This document shows, in pieces, positions 50,152 to 62,417 of a DNA stretch of 64,000 nucleotides (position 1 is the stretch's first letter; each line of letters begins with the position of its first letter). Made by a program: the position numbers and the translations under genes. A model generated the notes under the pieces. That model was not told the origin of the DNA. It made no database searches and was given only the letters and a program-made list of their open reading frames with translations. This DNA comes from Monilinia fructicola (taxonomy: Eukaryota > Ascomycota > Leotiomycetes > Helotiales > Sclerotiniaceae), in NCBI GenBank assembly GCA_008692225.1, contig VICG01000005.1, positions 620,001-684,000 of the forward strand, given 5' to 3'.

Positions 50152-50856
50152 ATGGGAATTTATCTGTCTAGGGGTGTTGGGGGAGTTTAGGGTTGTTTTG
50201 ATACCCCACGCGCTGGGAAATGAACGGTGGTTTAAAAGGATGTGATATGTGTATGTATAAATTGACCAGAGATGTGGCGTATATTGGAAGAGTGTGGCAA
50301 GGGAGATAGGTACAAGATTGGCCTGTCGCCAGAGAATATAGGACTCTTTCGCCGCATTGTCATGGGACAAATCATGATTTAATTTGTATTCTTCGCTTTT
50401 CTATCCTTCCTTTTAGGTGTGGTGTCATGGATGATGATGAAGGGATGTTGAAAAATGTATGGGATGATGCTATGTTAAGCTAAGCCCGAGTGAAAGAATT
50501 TAAAAGAAGATTTGTTTGTGAAATACGTAACGAGATTTTAGAGAGGATGGAAGTGTTAGTATTAACTTGGTTAGTTAAGGTGTAAGTACTTAAATCTTGT
50601 TGTTATAATTATCGTTGTTGTTCTCTATGTGATCTATGGAATGGAAGATAACTTTATAGACCCGTGGACGTCCTCGAGGTGCTAGTACGCTTGATAAGAT
50701 TAGTCGTGTTATTCCAAGGTTCGTACAGCAGCCCAAATATCACATGATCCATCTCCCGACAGTAAGAAAGCGAATGAATAAATTGGTATATGTATAGTGT
50801 ATAAGCATTCTCGTCTTCATTTCCTCATCTCCTTGTCTCCAACGCCTTATCCACCT
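50152..50856. other. convergent intergenic region
   Basis: 3' flanks of the signal-peptide protein (+) and the ABC transporter (-). No supported gene was seen. Confidence 0.5.
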
Positions 50857-53199
50857 TCACTCACCCCTCCCCAACATTAATTCGTCAAATCTTCTCCTGA
50901 CCTCCGGCATAGCCCTCAAATGCGCCTCCAACTCTTCCCTTTCGTCCTCCAACTTCAACCTCTTCTCCGCATCTAACCCAGTGAAGATATAATTTCCCTG
51001 CCCATCAAATTGTAGAATCTTACTGTGATATTTCCACAGACTTCTACGATGACTTACAGTCATCAAGGTAATATCTAAAGCTTTCGCATGTTCATACATG
51101 ATTTTTTCCATCTCGAGGGTGACACTACTGGTGCATTCATCCAGTATTGCATATTTGGGCCGATTGTAGAAGAGACGGGCCATGGCTACTCGCTGTTGAA
51201 GACCTGAAGATAAGACATCGCGCCATTCGGCCTCGGCGTCCCAGCCGTTAGGAAATGCTGTTACGAGGTGGTCGAGATCGAGGATTGAGAGGATAGCAAG
51301 AAGGTCAGAATCGCTTATGCCCTTGCTGCGCATAGTGCGAAGGGAATCTGGGTAGATGATTTGTTGACGAAGGGATCCAGCGCTAAGGTAGGGCCGTTGT
51401 GGGACGTAGAAAACCTGTGAAAGAGGCGGCTTACGGACGGTGCCGCCATACACGGGCCAGAGGCCACCAAGAATACGGAATAGAGATGATTTACCACATC
51501 CGTTTGGTCCGACTACCAGAACGTGATCTCCGCGTTTCATGGAAAATGATAGTTTCCGAACAAGGATGCTTCCACCGGGAGTGATAATCGGTCTGGAATA
51601 TTTATTAGCAAGTATAGATAGGTATTAGGTTTGGATAGAACATACACATCAACAAACTCAATGTCTTCACTCTCAATGACGGTACCTCTACCTCTCATCA
51701 ATTCCAGTTGTTCACCAGAATCATCATCGGATACCAAAGTCTTGACAAATCGCCCAGCTTTTATCTCGTCCATTACCTCCAAGAGAGTCGCAACTCGTGA
51801 GGTAAATCCAGCTAATTCGGTAACTTCTTTGTAGGAGAACATTACTCGGCCGAAGGCATCCGAACTAGATAGTAGTAACCTTCGATTGGTTACAAAACTT
51901 TCCGTCCGATCACCCATAGTTACAGCAGCTGCACCAGGTATTTTAAAAAATACTGGAACACTGCAGAGTATAAGTCCTAGAGCTCCCCATACATATTTGA
52001 TAACAAAATCCTGAAGAAATTAGTATGTTTTCACGAATCGAAATTTAACATTCCATACCTCCATTACTCCATGCGTAAACCTTCGCCTTAATATGTCTAT
52101 TGGGTAATTAGTTTGGTTTGCATAAGATGCTGGGGGCACTCACAATTTACATGTTTTATGAGTGTAAAATAGCCTTTATCCAAAGTATCTTTTTCCGCTT
52201 CATGCCCATTATACAATGCAATCTCTTCACTGTAGTCTATCAATCTCGAATGTTGAAATCGGAATTCTCCTTCTAATCTTGCCTCATCTGCCACATATTT
52301 GCCAAAAGGGGGAGTCAATGCTCGCATGACATTTGCCGAAAGTTGTACCAACAGCGACATGAAAAGAAGCCCTTCGCCACCAACACTTTTGGAAAGAGAA
52401 TAGTTGTATATTGCCATATCTAATGCTGGTTTTGCAAGATTCCCATATAATTCCGCCAGACTGTTAGCGAATTTTTGATACATCCACTGTTATTAATTGA
52501 TCGGCGTTTTTTATTCGGTCGTCGAGAGCGGAAAGGGAGTAAAATGTCATATTCGAAAGATACCTGTCGTGGATATAATTCGTCAATCGTGTTCGGTATT
52601 GGAGAGCGAGTTTGCATTGGTGATATGAGAGCTATAGGCATGTTTTAGTTTGATTGCAGCATAGAGGTTCATGTGGCACAAACCATAGAATTTGTGAATG
52701 TTGCAGGAACCGCAATCAACATCCACCATACGATTCCAATCAAAAAGTCCTTCCCTTTCCCTCGTACAAGACTCGAGACTAAAGCGCCATCCATGGCAGC
52801 AACTTTCAAACTGATCAAAGTTCTTATGACGAGGAAGATACTGTGACTGACAAGCAGTCGCATTTCCTTGCTCCTCCATCCCGGTATACATATTCTCAAT
52901 AACCGGATCAGGTTCTTGAAGAATTCCCTATTCAGCTCAACTTTTTTTCTTTCCATTCCTTGCGCGCCATTTCCTAGAGCAACCGGAGCTCTTCGTCGCG
53001 ATTCCGCATGGCGAATTGCTGCAGCTTTTTGTTCTGAAATGGCAGATCGTATGCGATTGAGAAGAGCGAAGAACAATGTCAGGTAAACCGTCCGAGATAT
53101 TTTTGTTCGATGTTTGAGATATAATGATGTAAGATCAGAAATTATACTCTTGATAGTTCGATCGGGCGGTAGGAAATGTAATTTAGATTGTGCAGCCAT
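50857..53199 (-). CDS. PXA2: peroxisomal ABC half-transporter (ABCD family, Pxa2-like), +1 frameshift
   Basis: Half-transporter that pairs with Pxa1 to import long-chain acyl-CoA into peroxisomes for beta-oxidation. Five exons: 53199-52684, 52631-52144, 52096-52059, 52010-51646, 51592-50857; introns are 47-53 nt. The membrane half has [22 protein letters not shown]-type basic loops, and [20 protein letters not shown]. The motif [20 protein letters not shown] is typical of ABCD proteins. The ATPase half has Walker [10 protein letters not shown], Walker [10 protein letters not shown] and the switch [15 protein letters not shown]. The signature reads [16 protein letters not shown], where the family usually has LSGG. 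Exon 2 is broken by an extra T in T5 at 52472-52476; four T give [16 protein letters not shown]. Corrected length is 713 residues. It is divergent from the NACHT gene. Confidence 0.94.
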
Positions 53200-54370
53200 T
53201 GTGGTTAGGTTGTAAACAGACTCCGGGGATACTGTCGTGAGCAGCTCAGCGAGTCTGTAGATTTAAAGGCGACATGAGGAGATGCAATGATATACTGATC
53301 AATAACTAAAATGATATCTCAGGAATAGTGTCGTCGTTCGTTTGAAAACACTTCCATTGTTGCATGCGTTGATATCATGGATGCTTTTCCTGCCCTCGGC
53401 ATCTTCACATGCCAACCTCTTCGGAATGGGGAAATCTGGGGTAACCTTAAAGGTGCTTAGCACGTGATTCGAATTAGTTTTTCTGTCTTATTTTTGAACA
53501 ATTTTGAGATTTAGCACATAAATAGAACTAGGACTAGATAGATCAATTTTCAATGTTTAACAGAATTATGTATATACCCGTGGACACTCTTATTCCTATG
53601 GCCTTCCCCCCAATATTACTCATACCTTTTCTAACGCAGGTTTACAGTTGGGTCAAATCACGTGAAACAATTAAATGGACTACCGTACTATGAGAAGCAG
53701 ACCTACGTAGGTAGACATTAACTCAGCTCGACTTACAACTCAACTCAACTCAACTCAACTCAACTCAACTCAACTCTACCGTGATCAAGCCAACATGCCA
53801 AAGAAAATATGCTTACAGTAGCTGAACTCAAAACTCTAATCTCTAGTGAGGTTTAGCATCGCCACATGTATCGTAACCTTAGTAGGATTAAACAAATGAT
53901 GCTTGCAAGCAGTCGAAAGGTTTCTAGCTGGATCCACGCAGTTCACAGCCTCCTGCAGCTACTCAGTCTGTCACAATCTGACACCCATCGAGAAATATAG
54001 GTAGGCGTTCTGCAACATGACACATTCATATTCTCTGAATTACAAGTAATGCTTTACGATTAATTTTCCATCCATTTCCCTGGAATTCGAAACTCATCTG
54101 TGAAAACGTGTGTTCCTGTCAGCCGCATATGATCTTCACATTTCCCGCTTTTAACATATATCCTCGAGCTGATAATATATTTCGGGCTATTCACTATTAT
54201 CTTCAAAGGTTATATATCATTGTAAATAATGCCATATATTTTCATGATTTTCGGCTAACCTCACGAACTAATCTACAAATTAAATTTGCGAGTTGAACAA
54301 CCACATATTGTCGAAGATATATACAAGATATCGTAATCTTTTATGAGATTTGATTAAAATTTCAAGAGAC
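53200..54370. other. divergent promoter region of ABC transporter and NACHT genes
   Basis: 1.2 kb without a supported gene. It contains the CAACT pentanucleotide array at 53736-53775. Confidence 0.5.
53736..53775. repeat. CAACT pentanucleotide microsatellite
   Basis: Eight perfect CAACT units. Confidence 0.95.
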
Positions 54371-57300
54371 ATGGAAGCAATAGGAACAATCAGCAATATT
54401 GCTGGCATTCTATCCGCCGGAATCCAAGTCTGCGAAGGGCTTGTCAACTATTACACTACCTGGAAAAGCAGCAAAAAGGAAAATGCCGAGATGATCAAGT
54501 CTATGGCGAATCTTTTGACAAATTTCGCGCTTTTACAAGACGTTTTACAAAGTCCGTCTTTTGATGAGACAATGGCAGTAACTGTAGAGTCTGATATTTT
54601 GGACTGCGAAGACAGCATCGCAGAGTTGCGTGATGAATTGAAGAAAGTAATGGTCTGTAAACCTTCAGGGATAGATGAAGATGATTCGATAGCGAGAAGG
54701 AGCCTTGATAATCAGGGATTTAGAGACAAGATGGCAGAACAAAGACGGAGGATACTCTATCCATTCAGGAAGAGTACATTGATGAAGTTACAGGAGAGCG
54801 TCGAACATGTGAGGCGCAATTTGGTTTTTGCTATGGATATTCTAAATTTGTATGCCTATACTCCACAAGAAGATTGAAGAATGCTAACCATAGGTTAGGT
54901 CGACGATTGCAACGACTGCAGAGAAAGTCATTGATATTTCGAAACAAGTTACAACTCTCAGTGATAGCGTAGACGCTATCATTACTAAACAAATGGACAA
55001 AGAAGGTATCAAAGCCCTCAATTGGTTATCAGCAATTGACTGCCACTCCAAACAACGCGAAATATTGAGTCAAAGGCAAGAGGGTACCGGCGAATGGCTT
55101 TTCGAAAGTCAAGAATATCAAAATTGGCTTGATGGAAAGGATAAACTACTGTGGTGCTCTGGCTCACCTGGAGCCGGCAAAACAGTCCTTACTTCTGCAA
55201 TCATCGACAATTTGCAAACGATGTTTTCAGCCTCGAATGTCGGGGTGGCCTTCATATATTGCAACTACGCCGAGAAGATAGATATCGCCGCATACCTCAC
55301 CAGTATTATACAGCAGCTCATCCGACAGCGATACGCAATCCCAAATTATGTTCTCGACTTGTACCATGAACATGTGTCTACCGGAAGACATCTTAACAAG
55401 GCCGAGGCTACTCATTTACTTCACTCATTGATCTCTGAATTTCCTCGTTTATATTTAGTCGTTGACGCCTTGGATGAGTGCGATGAAACAAAGAAAACCA
55501 GGACTGATCTCATTCACGAATTACGGAATCTGCCATCAAATACAAACGTCCTCCTTACATCACGTCGTCTTGGAGATATCGAAGAAAAGTTATCTGGCTC
55601 CTCACATCTCGAGATCCAAGCTAGTGACGATGATGTTCGAGCATATCTTGAAGCACGTATAGATCGAGAGGAAAATATTCTCAAATTTTGCAAGAAAGAT
55701 CCCACCCTACGAAAAACGATCGTAGGAAAAATTGCTGAAAAGGCTCATGGAATGTTTGTCAATCCGAGTCCCTTTATTTGATTCCGTATACTGATTCATA
55801 AACTAGGTTCCTTCTTGTTCATATGCACATCGAAGCTATAGCGTCAGAGCTTAAAATCAGTCGTGTGAGAAAAGCATTGAACAGCCTCCCAGAAATCCTC
55901 GACAAAACATATGATGATGCCCTGAAACGAATCGCGGAAGGACAGGACGCAAACCGTAGAAGTTTAGCAATGAACATCTTAATGTGGCTATCTTGTGCGA
56001 AAAGACCATTGACAGTTCGCGAGCTTCAGCATGCAATGGCTATCACGGAACTCGATACTGGCGAGAACGAATTGGACGAAGATGACTTCTATGACCAAGA
56101 TCTACTTCTGACAGTCTGTACCGGGCTCGTGGTGATTGATCCAGAGAGCGGGGTTATTCGCCTATGCCACTTTACTCTTCAAGAATACCTTGAGCGCCAT
56201 CGCGCAAAATACTTCCCTAATGCTCAGGTTTTGATTACTCGGGCTTGCATCAGATATCTATCTTTGGAAAATTTTAAAGAGTATGCTCTCCTTTCGTATG
56301 CAATCAATTATTTGGGCTCACATGCTCGAGGTACAGAGGAGATAGAACTTAGGGACGATATTTTACATTTTCTCAACCAAAGGATACTGGTCAATAGGGC
56401 ATCGGCTATTGCTATGCATCCTTTCAGCTTTAAAAAAGCGATCGAATTCACCCCTCCAATTGTTGCTGCTGCTATGTTTGGCTTGCCGAAAACCATTAAT
56501 ACAATGCTCAGGGCAGGAGCAGACATTGAATCGACCAGCTCCAGAAATTACACACCTCTTTTGGTGGCATCAGAATTTGGTCACTCATCGGTGGTCTCCG
56601 CCCTAATTCTCTATAAGGCAAACCCTTTAGCTCGAGATGACTTCTATGAAAAATTCGTTACATAAAGCAGCTCGGAAAGGTCATACGAAGATAGTCATAG
56701 AGCTTATTTCCGCCCACCCATTTTTAATAGATGTTCCACTAGAACAAAATAGAACGGCACTGCATACAGCCATTGATTGCCACTGTGAAGCAGTTGCCAA
56801 GGCTTTGATAGAGGCTGGAGCCAACGTTAATATATTGGATCAACGAAAATTAACGCCATTGATTGCAGCGGCCTCAGCCAATATATACCAGAAGTTATCC
56901 ATTCATTGGTAGAATATGGAGCAGACATCGAGGCGAAAGGTTTTCCGGTTTAACCGCCTTATCTTTGGCAGCTTCTTTGGGGGATTTTGGGGTTGTAAAA
57001 AAGTTGCTGGAAGCAGGCGCAGACATTGATGCTGGCAAACATACCTTCAATATTACTGCTCTAACTGCCGCCGTAGCTTCCCGACGCAAGGAGGCTGCCT
57101 GTATTGTCGATGAACTCATTCGTTTTGGGGCTGACGTAAATGTCGTCCATGATACAGAGACTGTTCTTATGGATTCCATCTTACACCCTCCAATCATGAA
57201 ATGTTTAATAAAGGCCGGTGCGAATATCGAAGCAAAAGACAGATATGAGGAAACTGCGTTACATAAAGCTGTGAAGGTAGACCGCGAGGATAGTGTACAA

Positions 57301-57480
57301 ATTCTTCTTGAAGCCGGTGCGGATCTCCAAGCGAAGAATTTTGAGGGAATGACGGCTTTAGATTTGGCTAAGGAGTTGGAACATACGGGGCCAAATTTGA
57401 AGATCATTGATTTGTTGACAGCAGCTATGATGGAAGAGAGTAGCCATAATACGGTAGCTCAAGTGGCCGCAGATATATAA
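54371..57480 (+). pseudogene. HeLo-like / NACHT / ankyrin STAND protein with three small indels (pseudogene or sequencing error)
   Basis: NLR-like fungal signalling protein; such architectures act in heterokaryon incompatibility and programmed cell death. Exons 54371-54849, 54899-55753 and from 55807; introns of 49 and 53 nt, both phase 2. N-terminal ~160 residues (AIGTISNIAGILSAGIQVCE) resemble the helical HeLo-like/STAND N-domain. NACHT: Walker A CSGSPGAGKT near residue 250, Walker B LYLVVDALDECDE near 350, VLLTSRR, then after the intron GMFLLVHMHIEAI. A winged-helix-like part (LDKTYDDALKRI, LSCAKRPLTVRELQHAM) leads to C-terminal ankyrin repeats. The repeat region is broken by an extra A (A5, 56649-56653), an extra TA (56881-56887) and a missing T (T4, 56941-56944). 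With these allowed for, one frame of 1001 residues ends at 57480. Either a decayed allele or sequence errors; the nearby intact genes with similar breaks favour error, the mixed indel types leave decay open. Confidence 0.82.
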
Positions 57481-60400
57481 ATAGTAGTTTAATGACACGA
57501 ATGATACTATTTCAGAATCAGAAAACCAAGACATAGTATATGTATGTCACAATAATTTAACACAACCTGCGTACTGTGAAGACAGTTCATCGAACAGAGC
57601 GTCCTATTCTGACGCCCCCATCTACCCCAATAGCCCTCAATGATTCCTAGTCCCAGCCCCCAAGGAAAGATCTCGAGGAAGTAGGAGTCAGGGAATGCGA
57701 GAGTTGAACTCTGAATATGAGCCTGGAACTTTATTGGGTTCGGAATGCTCATTAGATGTCACTGCTACATCTTGAGATATGAGATTTCTCAGACTGATTC
57801 TTGTTGCATGTCTGATTCTGAAAACGACCTTGGTTTCAAAACTCTACAGCAATATCTTAATGCGCTTGAGATATCTCGCATTCTTGTAGATAGCTTTGGA
57901 AGAAGTGAAATTGTTGTATGATGCAGGAATTAAGTGAGAATAATTAGTGGTCGATTTCATGTCCTTTTTTAGCTGAAAAGTGCGCTTTTAAGGTTTAAGA
58001 AATGGAATTGCTAGGGATGTGTCTACATGAATGTTCACAAGCCCACTGGTGGCCTATTGGAAATTTAAATGAGCAAAATTAACAGCCTTTCTTGTCCTTT
58101 GAGTCATCATAATGTCTATCATGGCTATAGTGACACTCATATGATATATCAAACTGTGCGACAATCTGAGTAAGTTATGGAGGGTAAATGATGATGTGCG
58201 GTCGTCACATGGTCCTTGGCCTCCATTATTCTAATCCAGTATAGTAGTCCAAAAGGCTTAGAGAGACATCAACCATAAAACTTTTTACATTTGTTTCTTT
58301 CCTTCTTCATCCATATATCCATAATGCCTTCTTTGGCCATGTTAATTTATGGTCATGTAAAGATGCGTACGTATTACTAATATGATGATTATCTGGTTCA
58401 CTTTGATTTTGACTCTGAGCTCTCATCTGGAGATATATTTGCTTGAGACAATATTTGTGGTTTGCGGTAGATTTTTGCGCAGCCTACCCTATTTTCAACT
58501 CAACCCACTTATTCTAATGACTTTTGAGAACCTTTTCACGGTGAAACAAAGGGAGGGTAACTCGTAGGATTAGCCTAGGTGCTCAGAAATCTAGAAATTG
58601 ATCATCTGATTAGCTTATATACAGTGTGCTGACTCAGCATAATTTATCGACTTCTATAACGCTTCATCATCATTCAAGGAGAACTGGACTTTCACACAAG
58701 TTTACTTATCTGTTTCTAACCCTTTCGCAACACATGCGGAAAAACGACTAATTGACGTTTTTAAACTTAAAGTCCTACCTAGGTAGGCCCCAGTATCGAT
58801 CTTAAAAGATCTCTTGCAGCATCTAGAATACTTCAATTGTTGCTTTCACCCCTGAGATTTCTAAGCGAGAAGATATTGCAAATTTGGCCCGTGCATTGTC
58901 AACGCAGGTTGGTGCTATCCTATTCTTCAACTCCTGCACTGTACGCAAAGATTACACGGCCCAGTCAAGGGCTCGGATTACGAGGATCTGATACCCCTAT
59001 CATTATCATGATATTATACTACAAAATATCTGAACTACTTGTTTCAGAGGCGGGCTGTTGAGTGAAACCAGGAAATCTAATATCAATTCTGAACCCTACG
59101 GAACCAATCTTATGGCAATATCCCATAATTATACAAAATACACTTACCTCCTCCTAATATATCGTATACTTAATGCAAGTAATGGAATGCGCCTTCAAAC
59201 GTTTACATTGGATAATCCCTTCGGATACTATATTAGTTTCAAAATAGCTCTAAAACACTAGTATACCATCCATAATCCCACTTTATCTTCATTTCAACTT
59301 TTCAATTTCATTTGAACATCATCAACTTCACTTCAATAATGACAGTAAGTATCATTTAATTATTATCAAAACCTATTCCAGATTATTTCATTTCATTAAA
59401 GTAAGTCATTTTGTCATTTCGTTGAAATAAGTTGTTCTCTCTACCTCGCTTTCGCCCCCATTCCATCGCCCCCTCATCTTATCCCTTTCTATAATAATGT
59501 ATTAACCTCTTCGAAGTTTCAATAGCTTCAATATCAATAAAAGCGACATCGACAATAATACTAAGACTAGTAGATCCGTGATATGATTGCATTCGCTTGA
59601 ATAGAGCAATACACTTGAATAAGCCAAGCTTAATACGAGTAAACTAGACTCAATAAACCTAATTCGACAGACCGAAATCAACAGACCGAGCTCGAAAAGA
59701 AGTTGAACTACTAATATTAACTCCTATTTGTATGAATAATATCGCCAAAAACCCAAACTCTAACGGATTGCCATATGAAAATGCCATGATTTTGTTACTA
59801 TAGTGGGATCAAAGATATCGATTGACGGACCAACTGTGATTTTCTGAAGGTCTAAGTTTCCACTGATTCTGTTTAAAGACCTCCGGTCTCACTATCTTGG
59901 AAGATACAGGTTCCTGATAGTCCAGTCCCTTCATTATCAGTAAAACTATCTTTCATTGAGAACATCGCAGATTTTCCCTGGCTCATATTGTTGTGTTTTG
60001 AAGGCGGGGGAGCAGACATTTTTTCTTTAAGAGAAATTACCATGTTCTGCTCTATTTGAAGCAGACCTGCGTCTAGCAACCATAAACCGCCCTCTCTTAG
60101 GGGTCTCACTACCACAGAGCCCGTTCAAGAATCCGCAAGTCCTGAACGAGCTGGGGATCTTCCGAATTGATACTACAGTGCAGGAAGGTACAGACCCGCA
60201 AGCAATGGAAGATCAGGGGATTTCCTAGAGAAGTGCAACTTCCGTGAATTTCATTCAATTGGAAAAGCATAATTGGAAAAGCATTTTGGGAAATTTGAAG
60301 CGATCGTTAGCTCCGATTAGTAGTGAAGAGCCTAGAGGATTTTTTTTGGCCCTGCTGGGTATCTTTGAAAGAGAAGATAATCCGAGATTTATCTATTATC

Positions 60401-60880
60401 ATATGGAGTTTGGAGACGATGATTCTTTAGGAGTGAGGTCTAGTAAAACTCCTCAGACAGTGGAAAACATGAAGATTATCTCCGGTGTATCGTCAGTCAG
60501 CGAGGTGGTAAGAGGGTTGAGTAGATTTGGAAACTGTTGGTTGAGGATAGGAATGATATTTGACTCGGGTTTCATGGGAATTTAGTCCAGTTTCAAGGAG
60601 AGAAATTGCCATTACATTGGTCTTACGTGAATTTTGCATGTCACGTCATCTTCCCTTTGATTTGATCATTTGAAGCTGAGACTCTATATGTGAAGGGGCG
60701 AGATGTAGTTGCGGAATACTTTTCTCGAATCTAGGCAATTAAGCCGATCTTATAAAGCCACTCGATTTACTCTTTTAATAAAGTACTCTAGTTGTAAATA
60801 GATAAAGCAATTCTTTCGAGAATTTGTAATTATGAAAACGTAAGCACATACTGGGGGCTAACCCAGCATAACGGCCATTA
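57481..60880. other. gene-poor region
   Basis: No supported gene. A TACCTAGGTA palindrome lies at 58776-58785. At 59339 an ATG in a CT-rich leader context is followed within six bases by GTAAGT, like a gene start with a minimal first exon, but no coding continuation was found. A 113-codon frame at 60244-60585 has no motif and is not called. Confidence 0.45.
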
Positions 60881-60892
60881 TATTTATAATAG

Positions 60893-61728
60893 CTAAATCG
60901 CTTACCCCCCTTCTCGCTATCCTTTCCATTTGGTTAACATTTTACATCAAAAACGGCCATTTTAATGTATTGATAACTTAATATATATTTTTCAAATTTT
61001 AATAAAAACTTTCTTATATGATTATTAATAGATTTCAAAAATCTTAAATTTTTCCGATTTTTTTATAAAAGAATAATAAAAGATTAAAAAAAATTAAAAT
61101 TCCCATTTTCGATTTATATGTAAATTCTATACAAAATCAAAATCTCTAAAAAATATATATTTACTTGACAAAAATAACTAAAAATAATTTATAAATATTT
61201 AAAGAATCCTATAATAAATTTTAACTAAATTTATCGTTTTCATAGTATATTGTTATTTGTAATAAATGTCTAATATAGATTCTTAAACTTTAACAATAGA
61301 ATTTTGGATAAAACCCTTTTAATTTCAATTTACTCAACAATTATAGATTATTATATATAATTTAAATAGCTTTTCTACTATACATTGATTAATAAATCTT
61401 ATTAAAGTTAATAAATTATTTTTAACTATTTTTGTTTAAAAGTTATAAATATTTCTTTCAAAAGTTTCAATTTTGTATATGATTTCCATACAAATCCAAA
61501 ACCGAAAATTCTAATTTTTTATAATTCTATATTACTCTTTGTGAAAAAATCGCAAAAACTTGAGATTTTCAGAATTTATTCATAATTATATAAAGAAGCT
61601 TTAGTTAAAATTTGAAAAATATATATTCATTTTTTGTAAAGATATTAAAATGTTAAAATGGCCGTTTTTAGTGTGAAATGCTGGCCAAATGAGGGGGGTG
61701 GCGAGAGAAGTAGGGTAGGCGACTTAAT
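60893..61728. mobile_element. AT-rich fold-back (long inverted repeat) element, MITE-like
   Basis: Two arms in opposite orientation: about 60893-61192 and 61420-61728. The outer ends read AATCGCTTACCC on the left and, reverse-complemented, AGTCGCCTACCC on the right. Both arms then share CATTTGG and AAAAACGGCCATTTTAA at matching spacing, and TATATTTTTCAAATTTTAA further in. Arms differ mainly by C-to-T and G-to-A changes, and the interior is almost pure A/T without an open frame. TA flanks both ends, consistent with a TA target duplication as in Tc1/mariner-related elements. Non-autonomous; no transposase is in the window. The pattern fits an element mutated by RIP. Confidence 0.75.
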
Positions 61729-62417
61729 TAGTGTCTATAACTTCATTTTAGAAACATCAGGCAACCTGCCTTCTCAGCAAGTATCATCATAATACCCACC
61801 TTCCCCGTATTTCCATTCCCAATCCGATCACCAATTGAAGTTCAAATCGCCCAAACCTCAAGCGCTAGACCCATACTGTGCCAGCATTATCATTCATTAC
61901 CACAATCTTTTCCATTCCATTGCATACCCAGGCCCCAACATAAATGTTTGAAATTTTGCCAAAATTGCTTAAAATTTGGCTCCCGGCGGACAAGTGAGCC
62001 TTCTATGGACTGAAGTTCATTGCCGCTTCCCTGTATTTGCGAATCTTCGGCACGGCACGTATTAGTGTTATTTCAAGTGCATCCAAATTACCGAATCTTC
62101 AAATATTGTACTGATGCACAGCTATGTGCATCTCAATTCCAATTTTCAGCCATGGTAAATCAAACGGGTATGAGATTTTCTCACGTACTTTTGGAGATAA
62201 GCAAGGACTTTTTACGCTGGATTATACTGTCATTTTGCCGGATTTTGAGGTCTGAAGTAGGGCATATTAGTGTTGGATGATGTAATCTAAGGAGGTACTA
62301 CACAAACCCGAATTTGGAGCATGTAGCTGATCGTCCGAATTTGCGGATGGTGCACACGAATCAAGCTCTGTTCGACCACCATTTCGGATAATATTCTCCA
62401 ACTTCTTAACAAAAACC
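61729..62417. other. intergenic region
   Basis: Normal base composition resumes after the fold-back element. No supported gene was seen. Confidence 0.45.

Noticed and set aside
60244..60585. 113-codon frame on the plus strand
   Set aside because: No recognisable motif; the flanks are empty. It could be a relic but cannot be supported.
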